Shown: positions 1 through 8,417 of the stretch, in pieces | How positions within the stretch are numbered: position 1 is the first letter of the stretch | Layout: each line of letters begins with the position of its first letter | NCBI GenBank assembly: GCA_003241055.1 | Contig: QFOD01000006.1 | Span: 237,693-301,692, forward strand | Reading direction: 5' to 3' | DNA from: Roseateles depolymerans | Lineage (GTDB): Bacteria > Pseudomonadota > Gammaproteobacteria > Burkholderiales > Burkholderiaceae_C | DNA length: 64,000 bases | Program-made: the position numbers and the translations under genes | The notes under the pieces: generated by a model | What the model was told of the DNA's origin: nothing | The model's input: the letters and a program-made list of their open reading frames with translations, nothing else | Databases searched by the model: none

Positions 1-22
1 AGGTAGAGGACGACCTGCCGCA

Positions 23-784
23 TCACAGCCTGCTGTGCAGGAAGAGGGCGGGCGGCAGGTGCAGCACGATGGCCATGATCCAGCGCCAGAACCAGGGGGT
101 GTAGAGCTTGCCGTTGCGGCGGTCCAGCGCGTTCACGATGTCCGCGGCCACGCGTTCGGGCTTGGCCCACAGCGGCCCCTTGGGGAAGCTGGCCGTCATG
201 GGCGTGTCGACGAAACCCGGCAGCACCGTGACCACCCGTACGCCGCTGGCAAACAGCCGGTGGCGCAGGCCGCTCGCGAAGTTGGTGACGGCGGCCTTGG
301 CGGCGCCGTAGACGTAGTTGCTGGCGCGCCCCCGGTCGCCGGCCGGCGAGGAGATCACGCCGATGACCCCGCTGCGCTGGGCCTCGAAGCGGTTGGCCAG
401 CTCGGTGAGTAGTGCGATGACGGAGGTGGCATTCGTCTGCAGGCAGGCCAGCGTGGCGGCGACGCTGGCCTGGGCCTGGGTCTGGTCGGGCAGCGTGCCG
501 TGGGCCAGCAGTGCGACATCGAAGCCACCCCAGCGTTCCCAGGCCTGAGCGATGACGGCGGCGTGCTCGTCGATGCGGTCGGCATCCAGCGTGGCGACCT
601 CAACCTCGGCCGCGCCACGCACCCGCAGGTCGGCCGCGTTGGCGTTCAGGGCGTCGAGACGACGACCGACCAGCATCAGCCGGGCGCCGCGGCCCGCATA
701 TTCGCGCGCCACGGCATGGGCGATGGCGGAGGTGGCGCCTATCAACAGGACGCGTGCGGCGGTCGCGGGGGGAGGGGTGCTCAT
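23..784 (-). CDS. SDR-family oxidoreductase, DprE2-like
   Basis: This is a 253-residue short-chain dehydrogenase/reductase. The N-terminus has a Rossmann glycine motif (GATSAIA) followed by LVGRR, and the active site shows a serine in ISSPAG and the YVYGAAK tetrad segment (YxxxK). The C-terminal 25 residues are hydrophobic and tryptophan-rich, suggesting membrane association. It starts 3 bp after the stop of the FAD oxidase gene on the same strand. In mycobacteria an SDR (DprE2) and an FAD oxidase (DprE1) together epimerise polyprenyl-phosphoryl-ribose to arabinose through a 2-keto intermediate. The adjacent oxidase and UbiA genes make the same role likely here. The SDR fold is certain; the substrate is inferred from context. 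The gene is complete and ends 22 bp from the window edge. Confidence 0.85.
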   Translation of the reverse strand: MSTPPPATAARVLLIGATSAIAHAVAREYAGRGARLMLVGRRLDALNANAADLRVRGAAEVEVATLDADRIDEHAAVIAQAWERWGGFDVALLAHGTLPDQTQAQASVAATLACLQTNATSVIALLTELANRFEAQRSGVIGVISSPAGDRGRASNYVYGAAKAAVTNFASGLRHRLFASGVRVVTVLPGFVDTPMTASFPKGPLWAKPERVAADIVNALDRRNGKLYTPWFWRWIMAIVLHLPPALFLHSRL

Positions 785-787
785 GGT

Positions 788-2089
788 TCAGTGTCCGAAA
801 ATTCGGCGCGACATGGCCGAGGACAAGCCCGGGTCGCGAAAGCGTTGGAACTCGGCGAGACGGGGGTAGCCGGCCTCGAACATGGCGCGGCTTTGCCGCC
901 CGTCCTTGGCGGCATAGAGACGCCCCCCGGCAGCGCGGACGACGGCGTCGAGGCGCTCGAACAGGGCCAGGGTCTCGGGCCCGTGATGGGGGAAGTCCAG
1001 CGCCACGGTCGTGCCCGGCAGCGGGAAGCTCAGCAGCCCCGGCGCCTCGCGGTCTCCGAAGGTCTTGAGCACGGCCAGGAAGGAGCCCTGCCCGCTGGCC
1101 CGTATCAGGCGCAGCAGTTCGGCGGTGGCGGTCTGCTCCTCGCGGCGGGGCAGCACGCACTGGTACTGGTGGAAGCCACGTGGCCCGTAGATGCGGTTCC
1201 ATTCCAGCAGGCCGTCCAGCGGGTAGAAGAACGGCAACAGATGCTGGCGCAGGTGGCCCTGGCCGGCGCGATGGCGCAGGAAGTAGGCCTGATTGAAGGC
1301 GCGGAGGCTCAGGCCGTTGATCAGCGAGACCGGCGGGGTCAGCGGCACGCGCTTCGGGCGACGGGGGGGCGGCGCGGGCTGGGAATCGGGCGCGTGGCTG
1401 GCGCCGAACAGGATGCCGCGGACATCGTTGCCGCCGTGCACGCAGTCCAGCCAGGAGACCACATAGTCGAAGCGACGCTCGGCATCGGCGGACTGGGTGA
1501 AGAACTCGGCCAGTGAATGGAAAGCGCGACGCTCGCCCTGCATCCACTCCCCGCCGACGCGCATCAATTGCAGCCTGGCGCTGAGGATGAGGCCGGTCAG
1601 GCCCATGCCGCCGACGGTGGCTGCAAACCATTCGGGGCGATGCTGCGGGCCGCAGGCGATGGCCTCGCCATCGGTGCGCAGCAGGTTCAGCGACAGCACG
1701 TGGTGGCCGAAGCTGCCGGCGCCGTGGTGGTTCTTGCCATGCACATCGTTGGCGATAGCTCCCCCCACGGTCACGAAACGGGTGCCGGGTGTGACGGGAA
1801 GGAACCAGCCCTGAGGTAGCGCCACCCGAATGATCTCGTCCAGCAGCACGCCGGCCTCGCACTCCAGCGTGCCGGTCTGCGGGTCGAAGGCGATGAAGCG
1901 GTCCAGGCCCCGCGTGAGCCACAGCCGGCCGCCCGGGTTCAGTGCCACGTCGCCATAGCTGCGGCCGTTGCCGTGCGCCAGCGCCGATGCCGTGCCTGCG
2001 GGCAGGCGCTCGGGGCGCTCGGTGAGGCGCAGCACCTCCTGGGTGTCCGCGCTGAGTCGCCCCCAGGACTGGATGGTCTGCCTGCTCAC
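788..2089 (-). CDS. FAD-binding oxidoreductase, DprE1-like
   Basis: The product is about 433 residues with an FAD-binding (PF01565-type) N-terminal half. It contains GNGRSYGD and AIANDVHGKNHHGAGSFG, the cofactor-contacting segments typical of DprE1 and aldonolactone oxidases. The C-terminal half resembles the ALO-type substrate cap. I chose the GTG at 2089, which falls just after the UbiA stop at 2095; a TTG at 2098 is an alternative. In-frame sequence further upstream lies inside the UbiA gene and is not plausible coding. Family knowledge: DprE1 oxidises the 2'-OH of polyprenyl-phosphoryl-ribose. With the SDR downstream and the UbiA upstream it forms a compact three-gene cassette. Family confidence is high; the exact sugar is inferred. 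Confidence 0.85.
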   Translation of the reverse strand: MSRQTIQSWGRLSADTQEVLRLTERPERLPAGTASALAHGNGRSYGDVALNPGGRLWLTRGLDRFIAFDPQTGTLECEAGVLLDEIIRVALPQGWFLPVTPGTRFVTVGGAIANDVHGKNHHGAGSFGHHVLSLNLLRTDGEAIACGPQHRPEWFAATVGGMGLTGLILSARLQLMRVGGEWMQGERRAFHSLAEFFTQSADAERRFDYVVSWLDCVHGGNDVRGILFGASHAPDSQPAPPPRRPKRVPLTPPVSLINGLSLRAFNQAYFLRHRAGQGHLRQHLLPFFYPLDGLLEWNRIYGPRGFHQYQCVLPRREEQTATAELLRLIRASGQGSFLAVLKTFGDREAPGLLSFPLPGTTVALDFPHHGPETLALFERLDAVVRAAGGRLYAAKDGRQSRAMFEAGYPRLAEFQRFRDPGLSSAMSRRIFGH

Positions 2090-2094
2090 GGTGT

Positions 2095-3528
2095 TCAATG
2101 CGCCACCACCAGCAAGGCACCGAACAACACGGCGCAGGCCAGGCTGTAGCGGTCCTTGACGGCGAAGACCACCGGGTCGTCGCTGAGGTGGCCGCGCTGG
2201 GCCTGCATCCACATGCGGCCTATCCAGTACAGCACGACAGGCAGCGTCAGCCACAGGCGCTGGGGGTGGGTGTAGTTCTGCACCACGGCCTCGCTGTTCA
2301 GGTAGAGCGCGAGCAGCAAGACCGCACAGAAGCCCGAGGCGACGCCCATGGCCATCACCAGGGGGGCGTCACTGGCCAGGTAGCCCCGTCCGGCGGCGCT
2401 GGTGCGGCCGAGCGAGATCATGGCCTGCAGTTCGGAGTAGCGCTTCACGAAGGCCAGGCTCAGGAACAGGAACAGCGGGAAGGCCAGGAACCAGAAGGAG
2501 TGCTGCAGGCCGGTCGCTGCGACGCCGGCGATGATGCGCAGCGTGTACAGCATGCCCAGCGTGACGCAGTCCACCAGCACGCGCTGTTTCAGGAAGAAGG
2601 TGTAGGCCAGGGTCAGCGCGTAGTAGACGCACAGCGCCAGCTGAAAGGCGGCGGGCAGTTGCAGGGACAGCAGCACGGCACCGCTCAGCAGCAGCAGCAT
2701 CGCCACCAGCCCGCGAGGGACGCTGATCAGTCCGCTTGCAAATGGGCGCAGGCGTTTGCGAGGATGGGCGCGGTCGCTGTCCAGGTCCATCAGGTCGTTG
2801 AGGATGTAGACCGAGGAGGCGCAGAGGCCGTAGGCAAAGAACGCCAGTACGGACGCCACGAGGACGGCGCCGTCGAAGCGGAAAGCGCCCATCAGGGGCA
2901 GGAAGACCAGCAGGTTCTTCAGCCATTGGTGCAGGCGCAGCGCCTTCAGCCAGACGCGCAGCGTGGCCTGCGGCGCGGGGAACTCGCGCTCGACGCGCCC
3001 CTGTTCCGCCGCCGCCCGGGCCACGGGGGGCCGGGCCGCGACGACGACGGCCGCGCGCGCGCGGCGCCACACGGGCAGGTCGTCGGAGGAGTTGCCGGCG
3101 TAGTCGAACCCCTGCTCGCCGAAGCGGCCGGCCAGGGCCTGCGCCTTGTTTTCGCTCGACAGGTTGGTCTGGCCGTCGCTGGCCATCACCTCGTCGAACA
3201 GTTGCAGATGATCGGCGACGCCCCTTGCCAGGCGGGCATCGGATGCGGTGCACAGCACCAGGCGCCGCCCTTGCGCACGCTCCTGCCTGAGCCATGCGAG
3301 CAGATCGGGGTCGTAAGGCAGACGGGAGTAGTCGGGTTCCACACGTTCGGCGATCTGCTGCTTCATCCAGGCCTTGCCGCGGGCCAGCCAGGACGGCAGC
3401 GACAACAGCGAGAGCGGGCTCTGTCGCAGCAGCAACAACGAGGTCTCGTGCAGCAGGTCGGTGCGGATCAGCGTGCCGTCCAGATCGACGGCAAGCGGCG
3501 GCAGGGCGTGCCGGTCGATGCCGGTCAT
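2095..3528 (-). CDS. HAD-UbiA fusion, polyprenyl-phosphate phosphoribosyltransferase-like
   Basis: This 477-residue protein fuses two enzymes. Residues 1-180 are a HAD-like phosphatase with motif I DLDGTL (Asp15 and Asp17), motif II around LCTASD and a late motif NSSDDLPVW. Residues from about 190 to the end are a UbiA-type prenyltransferase with many membrane segments and the diagnostic NDLMDLDSDRAHPRKR motif, which binds Mg-diphosphate. UbiA proteins beside DprE1/DprE2 homologues transfer 5-phosphoribose to polyprenyl phosphate; a phosphatase must then remove the 5-phosphate. The fused HAD domain could perform that second step, so one polypeptide may catalyse both. That coupling is inference. 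HAD-UbiA fusions are known in bacteria. It is the first gene of the cassette and overlaps the start region of the oxidase. Confidence 0.85.
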   Translation of the reverse strand: MTGIDRHALPPLAVDLDGTLIRTDLLHETSLLLLRQSPLSLLSLPSWLARGKAWMKQQIAERVEPDYSRLPYDPDLLAWLRQERAQGRRLVLCTASDARLARGVADHLQLFDEVMASDGQTNLSSENKAQALAGRFGEQGFDYAGNSSDDLPVWRRARAAVVVAARPPVARAAAEQGRVEREFPAPQATLRVWLKALRLHQWLKNLLVFLPLMGAFRFDGAVLVASVLAFFAYGLCASSVYILNDLMDLDSDRAHPRKRLRPFASGLISVPRGLVAMLLLLSGAVLLSLQLPAAFQLALCVYYALTLAYTFFLKQRVLVDCVTLGMLYTLRIIAGVAATGLQHSFWFLAFPLFLFLSLAFVKRYSELQAMISLGRTSAAGRGYLASDAPLVMAMGVASGFCAVLLLALYLNSEAVVQNYTHPQRLWLTLPVVLYWIGRMWMQAQRGHLSDDPVVFAVKDRYSLACAVLFGALLVVAH

Positions 3529-3662
3529 GAGCGCCGCCGATTCGGCAGCGGGGGGGCGTCGGCCCGATGGTCGTTGGCCGTGGGCTTTTTTCCGACGAAA
3601 TCGATCATGCGTGAGTCCCTCCCTGATTCACAAAATCTTATGTGCCCGGGGCCCGTGCCATG

Positions 3663-3682
3663 CCCTTGGCTTGCGGGATTGC
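3663..3682 (+). repeat. 20-bp exact direct repeat, copy 1
   Basis: A 20-base string beginning CCCTTGGCTTGC occurs here, between the UbiA gene and the membrane-protein gene, and again exactly at 5373-5392 upstream of fadD. Flanking bases differ. Its role is unknown. It could be a regulatory site or the remnant of a small dispersed element. Confidence 0.6.
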
Positions 3683-3687
3683 GGCCA

Positions 3688-4695
3688 TCAATCGGGCCGT
3701 GGCGGGCGCCCCTGGCCCAGCCGGCTGTCGAGGTGCAGCAGCGCGGCAAAGGGAATCAGTATGAAGAGCAGGCGGGTCTCGATGATGACGCCGAAGATCA
3801 TGATGTTGGCCAGCAGCGCCAGCAGCATCAGGAAACACTTGAACTGACGGTCGTCGTAGCGCCGGGCATGCCACGCGAAGTAGGCCAGCCCGCCAAAAAT
3901 GGCCAGGCTGTCGACCATGTGGTGGTTGCTGAAGTTCCTGACGAAAAGGTACTGCAGGTTGTCGAACAGCCAGAAGTGGTTGCCCATCGTCTGGTGCTCC
4001 GTGTCGGCGAGGCCATTGGGTCGACTGACGAAGAGCAGCTGGCGGCTGATCTTGGTGTAGGCCGCACCAGCCAGCAGCAGCATTCCCCCGACGAGTAGTC
4101 GATGCCAGTTCGTCAGCCGCAGACGCAGCCTGGCGGGGTCGAAGGTCAGCGAGTCGAGGGCGATGAAGAGGGCAATGAACAACGCGCTCTCGCGGTTGAG
4201 GATGCCAACGCAGAACAGCGCCACAAAGGCCCCCGGCCCCCAGCCCTGAAGAATGCCGAAGGCCAGCAGCGTGAAGATGATCAGGTCAATGCCGTCCCAG
4301 CTGTACAGCCAGAAATCCTGCATGACCAGGAATACGAACAAGGCCCCTATCGTCCAGCCCGCTGCGCGAGCGGCCTCCAGGCCGCGGGCCCGGAACACAT
4401 AGAACAGCAGGCAGACCTCGAGCCAAAGGGCGACTGCGTGGTAGCCCAGCAATGCCGTCTTGTAGCTCAGGCCGAGCTTGGAGATGAACAGCACAAGATA
4501 GGGAGCCAACAGGCGGTTCTGGAAAGCGATCCAGTCGGGATGCCCCTCGATCACTGAATACGCGGCGCGTGCGAAACGATCCAGATTGGCGTCATGGCAG
4601 CGCATCAGCACCTTGAACGTACATAGCGCGATGAAGGACATCAGCGCGTAATAGCGCCATTCGGACAGTGCCTGGCGTGGCTTGTAGTCGTTCAT
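3688..4695 (-). CDS. Multi-pass membrane protein, possible GT-C-type glycosyltransferase
   Basis: The product from the ATG at 4695 is 335 residues and is almost entirely membrane: about eight to ten hydrophobic helices, for example around WTIGALFVFLVMQDFW, LIIFTLLAFGILQG and LLALLANIMIFGVIIETR. Polar motifs in loops include NRESALF and SRPNGLADTEHQ. There is no signal peptide and I recognise no family with confidence. The topology, the position between a polyprenyl-phosphate sugar cassette and gtrA, and the acidic loops near the N-terminus would suit a GT-C glycosyltransferase that uses a polyprenyl-phosphate donor. This is inference from context. The longer reading frame upstream of 4695 is not plausible coding; it overlaps the gtrA remnant. 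Confidence 0.65.
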   Translation of the reverse strand: MNDYKPRQALSEWRYYALMSFIALCTFKVLMRCHDANLDRFARAAYSVIEGHPDWIAFQNRLLAPYLVLFISKLGLSYKTALLGYHAVALWLEVCLLFYVFRARGLEAARAAGWTIGALFVFLVMQDFWLYSWDGIDLIIFTLLAFGILQGWGPGAFVALFCVGILNRESALFIALFIALDSLTFDPARLRLRLTNWHRLLVGGMLLLAGAAYTKISRQLLFVSRPNGLADTEHQTMGNHFWLFDNLQYLFVRNFSNHHMVDSLAIFGGLAYFAWHARRYDDRQFKCFLMLLALLANIMIFGVIIETRLLFILIPFAALLHLDSRLGQGRPPRPD

Positions 4696-4750
4696 GCGTG
4701 TGGGCCTGCTACCGCCCGGTCGCCGGGCGAGGTGAATCTGGCGCTGACGT

Positions 4751-5158
4751 TCATCGGAACGTGACGCAGCGGTGACCGAAATAGCTGGAGACCGCCGGAA
4801 CGGCGATCCCGACGAGATGGGCCCATGGCTCCATCGCCTCGGCGGAGTCGAACAGCCGGGGGGAACACCCACCCCAGCATGAGGCTGCTGACGGCGACCG
4901 CCTGCACGATGCCGGCCAGAATCACCAGGCAGTAGCCCAGCATCTGGTGCTGCATCGGTGCCTTGCCATGGGCGAAGGCATCGCGGCGCATCAGCGTGAA
5001 GCCGGCGACCATGCTGCAGAAGTAGGCCAGCGTCACGGCTGCCTCGAACGGCAGCCACAGGCTGAACAGGAAACGTGAACCGAAATTGGTGCCTGCTGCC
5101 AGACCGCCGCGGGCCAGATAGGCAATATCTGTTTGATGCGGGACACGGTAGAGAGCAT
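4751..5158 (-). pseudogene. GtrA-family flippase gene, frameshifted
   Basis: GtrA proteins are small four-helix membrane proteins that help move polyprenyl-phosphate sugars. One frame gives helices through FCSMVAGFTLMRRDAF and QAVAVSSLMLGWVFP. The typical C-terminus (MEPWAHLVGIAVPAVSSYFG, then HRCVTFR and stop at 4751) continues only in another frame. The shift occurs in a run of six G (C on the coding strand) near 4858-4863; five would restore the frame. The 5' end is also unclear: the GtrA frame has no ATG, while an ATG at 5158 begins a plausible N-terminus (MLSTVSRIKQ) in a third frame, so a second indel may exist. Sequencing error is possible but two shifts would favour a true pseudogene. 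It belongs with the sugar cassette downstream. Confidence 0.7.
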
Positions 5159-5372
5159 CGGGCGGGCTGTTGCAGGTGTCTCACGGCCGGCCCGTCAGAC
5201 CGTTGGCGGGTTGGGCATCCCCGGCGTTCAGCGGAGCCAGCAGGCCGGTCTCCGGCGGCGCGTGACCTGTGACGGGCGCGCCGGTTAGGGGCGGGGGTCT
5301 AAAGACCACGCTCAGGCCTGCGGCCCGGTGGCGGGACCGGAAAATTCTAGGGGCAAGTCCCCGGACGGGACT

Positions 5373-5392
5373 CCCTTGGCTTGCGGGATTGC
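5373..5392 (+). repeat. 20-bp exact direct repeat, copy 2
   Basis: This is the second copy of the 20-base string seen at 3663-3682. It lies about 75 bp upstream of the fadD start, next to a short inverted repeat (AGTCCC / GGGACT, 5356-5372). It may lie in the fadD leader or promoter. It resembles a sigma-54 site but the GG-to-GC spacing is 11 instead of 10, so I did not call it a promoter. Confidence 0.55.
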
Positions 5393-5464
5393 CCTGTCGT
5401 TATCACGGAAGGGCTGCCGTCAGCTTTCGGTCAGAATCCGGGGCGAACAAGAAGGAGACATTCG

Positions 5465-7138
5465 ATGGAGCCGATCTGGCTGAAGCAGTACCCGGCCGAG
5501 GTACCCAAGAACATCAACACCGAGCTGTACCCGAGCCTGAAGGATCTGCTCGAGACCGCTTTCCAGAAGTACGCCGACAAGCCGGCGTATCACATGATGG
5601 GCAAGAGCGTCAGCTTTGCCGAGGTGGACGAAGCCTCGCGCGCGCTGGCGGCCTATCTGCAGAGCCTGGGCCTGGAAAAGGGCGATCGCGTGGCGATCAT
5701 GATGCCCAATCTGTTCCAGTACCCGGTGGCCGTGGCCGCCGTGCTGCGCGCGGGTTACGTGGTCGTCAACGTCAACCCGCTGTACACGCCGCGCGAGCTG
5801 GAGCACCAGCTCAAGGACTCCGGCGCCAAGGCCATCGTCATCATCGAGAACTTCGCGTCGGTACTGCAGCATGTGATCCATGCGGTGCCGACCAAGCACG
5901 TCATCCTGGCCGCCATGGGCGACATGCTGGGCATGGTCAAGGGTGCGCTGGTCAACTATGTCGTGCGCAAGGTGCGCAAGATGGTGCCGGAGTTCGACCT
6001 GCCCGGCGCGGTGCGCTTCAACGATGCGCTCTCCAAGGGCCGCAGCCTGAGCTACAAGGCGCCGGTCCTGGGGCCCGACGACATCGCGGTGCTGCAGTAC
6101 ACCGGCGGCACCACCGGTGTGAGCAAGGGCGCGGTGCTGCTGCATCGCAACCTGGTGGCCAACATCCTGCAGTGCGAGGCCTGGTATCAGCCCGCACTGA
6201 AGAAGATTCCGGCCGGCGAGCAGATCGTCACCATCTGTGCGCTGCCGCTGTATCACATCTTCGGTTTCAACACGAACATGATGCTGTCCATGCACATGGG
6301 CGGCGCCAACGTGTTGATCCCCAACCCGCGCGACCTGCCGGCGCTGTTCAAGGAGCTGCAGGGCAAGCGCTTCCACAGCTTCCCGGCGGTCAACACGCTG
6401 TTCCTGGCCATGGCCAACCATGCGCAGTTCGGCACGGTGGACTGGAGCAGCCTGGTGATCGCGGTGGGTGGCGGCATGGCGGTGCAGCAGGCCACGGCCA
6501 AGCTGTGGCTGGAGAAAACCGGCTGCCCCATCATCGAGGGCTACGGTCTGTCCGAGACCTCGCCCACGGCCACCTGCAACCCGGCCGACAGCCAGGCCTA
6601 CACCGGCACCATCGGCCTGCCGCTGCCGCACACCGAGCTCAAGCTGCTGGATGACGACGGCCGCGAGGTGGCCCCGGGCCAGGCCGGCGAGATCGCGATC
6701 CGCGGCCCGCAGGTCATGGCCGGCTATTGGCAGCGCCCCGACGAGACCGCGATGGTGATGACGGCCGAAGGCTTCTTCCGCACCGGCGACGTCGGCACCG
6801 TGGATGCCAACGGTTACTTCCGCATCGTGGATCGCAAGAAGGACATGATCCTGGTCAGCGGCTTCAACGTCTACCCGAACGAGGTCGAGGACGTGATCAC
6901 GCAGATGGCCGGCGTGCTGGAGTGCGCGGCCATCGGCGTGCCCGATGCGAAGGCCGGCGAGGCGGTCAAGGTGGTGATCGTGCGCAAGAACGCCGAGCTG
7001 ACCGAGGCCGACGTGCGCGCCTACTGCGAGGCCAACCTGACCGGCTACAAGCGGCCCAAGATCATCGAGTTCCGCAACGACCTGCCCAAGACGCCGGTGG
7101 GCAAGGTGCTGCGCCGCGAGCTGCGCGACAAGGCCTGA
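5465..7138 (+). CDS. fadD: Long-chain acyl-CoA synthetase
   Basis: The product is 557 residues, the normal length for FadD. It is an AMP-forming acyl-CoA ligase that activates fatty acids for beta-oxidation or lipid synthesis at the inner membrane. Visible motifs are the phosphate-binding loop YTGGTTGVSKGA, the GYGLSETSP motif, the FRTGDVG hinge region, IVDRKKDMILVSGFNVYP (the FACS signature) and the catalytic-lysine region PVGKVLRREL near the C-terminus. I chose the ATG at 5465, which follows an AAGGAG Shine-Dalgarno by 8 bases; the reading frame is open further upstream but that part lacks similarity to the family. The gene stands on the plus strand opposite the sugar cassette and is followed 31 bp later by a small orphan gene. 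Confidence 0.95.
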   Translation: MEPIWLKQYPAEVPKNINTELYPSLKDLLETAFQKYADKPAYHMMGKSVSFAEVDEASRALAAYLQSLGLEKGDRVAIMMPNLFQYPVAVAAVLRAGYVVVNVNPLYTPRELEHQLKDSGAKAIVIIENFASVLQHVIHAVPTKHVILAAMGDMLGMVKGALVNYVVRKVRKMVPEFDLPGAVRFNDALSKGRSLSYKAPVLGPDDIAVLQYTGGTTGVSKGAVLLHRNLVANILQCEAWYQPALKKIPAGEQIVTICALPLYHIFGFNTNMMLSMHMGGANVLIPNPRDLPALFKELQGKRFHSFPAVNTLFLAMANHAQFGTVDWSSLVIAVGGGMAVQQATAKLWLEKTGCPIIEGYGLSETSPTATCNPADSQAYTGTIGLPLPHTELKLLDDDGREVAPGQAGEIAIRGPQVMAGYWQRPDETAMVMTAEGFFRTGDVGTVDANGYFRIVDRKKDMILVSGFNVYPNEVEDVITQMAGVLECAAIGVPDAKAGEAVKVVIVRKNAELTEADVRAYCEANLTGYKRPKIIEFRNDLPKTPVGKVLRRELRDKA

Positions 7139-7169
7139 CCCCACGCCGTCGCGCTGACTGGAGGCCACC

Positions 7170-7649
7170 GTGCTCCATCTGGCATTTGCCAAGACCGAGG
7201 CCGGCCGCGCGGAGATCCGCGCGCGGGCGCTGCCGCTGTCGCGTGCCGCGCGCAACCTGCTGCTGGTGATCGATGCCAGCAAGCCGGCCGGCGACTGGCT
7301 GGGCCTGGTGGCCGGTGTCGGCCCCGACGATCTGGCCAGCCTGGTGGCGCAGGGCCTGCTGGCGCCAGCCGGTGGTGCAACTGCTGCGGTTCCGGCGGTT
7401 CCGGCGGCTCCAGTGGCGAACGCCGTGCCGCTGCCGACGCTGGACCGTGCCGCGCTCTACGCCTACCTCAGCGGCGACGGCCCCAAGCTGCTGGGCCCGC
7501 TCAAGGGCTATGCCTTTGCCCTTGACGTGGAGCGCTGCGACAGCCTCGAGCAGTTGCAGGCGCTGGCGCTGCAACTGGTGGAGCGGGTGCGCGCCGCCAA
7601 GGGCGAGGCCGCGGCCGACGCGGTGCGCGCCGCGCTGGGCCTGCGCTGA
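7170..7649 (+). CDS. Small conserved-looking hypothetical protein
   Basis: This is a 159-residue cytoplasmic protein with a GTG start preceded by a good GGAGG site. It has two short alpha-helical blocks: residues 1-60 (LHLAFAKTEAGRAEIRARAL) and residues 85-159. An alanine/valine/proline linker joins them (around residues 68-85). The first block begins like response-regulator-type or DUF proteins that precede helix-rich folds, but I do not recognise a family. It sits 31 bp downstream of fadD and 41 bp upstream of rsmE on the same strand, so it is probably cotranscribed. No catalytic motif is visible. Confidence 0.7.
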   Translation: MLHLAFAKTEAGRAEIRARALPLSRAARNLLLVIDASKPAGDWLGLVAGVGPDDLASLVAQGLLAPAGGATAAVPAVPAAPVANAVPLPTLDRAALYAYLSGDGPKLLGPLKGYAFALDVERCDSLEQLQALALQLVERVRAAKGEAAADAVRAALGLR

Positions 7650-7690
7650 TCTGGGACACTGGCGCCCCGCCACCCAGACGCCGTTCCGCC

Positions 7691-8413
7691 TTGCCCCGCT
7701 TCTTTGTCGACCAAGCCCTCGCCCAGCCCGGCGAGATCACGCTGCCGCCCGGCGCGGCCCGCCATGTGCAGGTGCTGCGCCTGCAGCCGGGTGACGCGCT
7801 GACGCTGTTCGACGGCAGCGGCCCCGAGTGGCGTGCCGAGGTCACGGCGATGGGGCGCAGCGAGGTGCGGGTGAACCTGCTCGAGGCTTTCGAGCCCGGG
7901 CGCGAGCTGGCCCGGGCCGTCACGCTGGCCGTGGTGATGCCGGCCAATGACCGCATGGACTTTCTCGTCGAGAAGGCCACCGAGCTGGGCGCGGCCGAGA
8001 TTCAGCCACTGATGGGCGAGCGCTCGGTGCTGCGCCTGAGCGGCGAGCGCGCCGACAAGAAATGCGCCCACTGGCAGGGCGTGGCCATCGCCGCGGCCGA
8101 GCAGAGCGGCCGCGCCGTGCCCGCGCGCATCGCCCCCGTGCAGACGCTGGCCGCCTGGCTGGCTGCGCTGCCCGCGCCGGCCGAGGACGAATGGCGCGGC
8201 GTGCTGAGCCCGCGCGCCGCCCAGCCGCTGCCCGGCGCCACTGCGCGCCGCGTGACGCTGCTTAGCGGCCCCGAGGGCGGCCTCAGCGACGCCGAGGTGG
8301 CCGCAGCCGAGGGCCGCGGCTTCGCGCCGGTGTCGCTGGGCCCGCGCATCCTGCGGGCCGACACGGCGCCGCTGGCCGTGCTGTCCTGGCTGGCGCTGAG
8401 CGAACTGGGCTGA
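7691..8413 (+). CDS. rsmE: 16S rRNA m3U1498 methyltransferase
   Basis: RsmE methylates N3 of U1498 in helix 44 of 16S rRNA using S-adenosylmethionine. The 240-residue length and layout fit. An N-terminal PUA-like domain (PRFFVDQALA, HVQVLRLQPGDALTLFDGSG) is followed by a SPOUT domain with FLVEKATELGAAEIQP. The C-terminal trefoil-knot motif is LLSGPEGGLSDAEV plus SLGPRILRADTAPLAVLS. The start is a TTG at 7691, which gives the family's usual MPRFF-type N-terminus; no ATG lies nearby. It is four bases upstream of the MFS gene, suggesting cotranscription. Confidence 0.95.
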   Translation: MPRFFVDQALAQPGEITLPPGAARHVQVLRLQPGDALTLFDGSGPEWRAEVTAMGRSEVRVNLLEAFEPGRELARAVTLAVVMPANDRMDFLVEKATELGAAEIQPLMGERSVLRLSGERADKKCAHWQGVAIAAAEQSGRAVPARIAPVQTLAAWLAALPAPAEDEWRGVLSPRAAQPLPGATARRVTLLSGPEGGLSDAEVAAAEGRGFAPVSLGPRILRADTAPLAVLSWLALSELG

Positions 8414-8417
8414 GGTG

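Noticed and set aside
3663..3682. Sigma-54-like promoter in the 20-bp repeat
   Set aside because: TGGC and TTGC are present but the GG-to-GC spacing is 11 bases, one too many, in both copies.
2098..4098. Very long plus-strand open frame (over 600 codons) opposite the UbiA and membrane-protein genes
   Set aside because: It is Gln/His/Arg/Gly-rich with no domain and lies antisense to recognisable genes, the usual GC-rich shadow.
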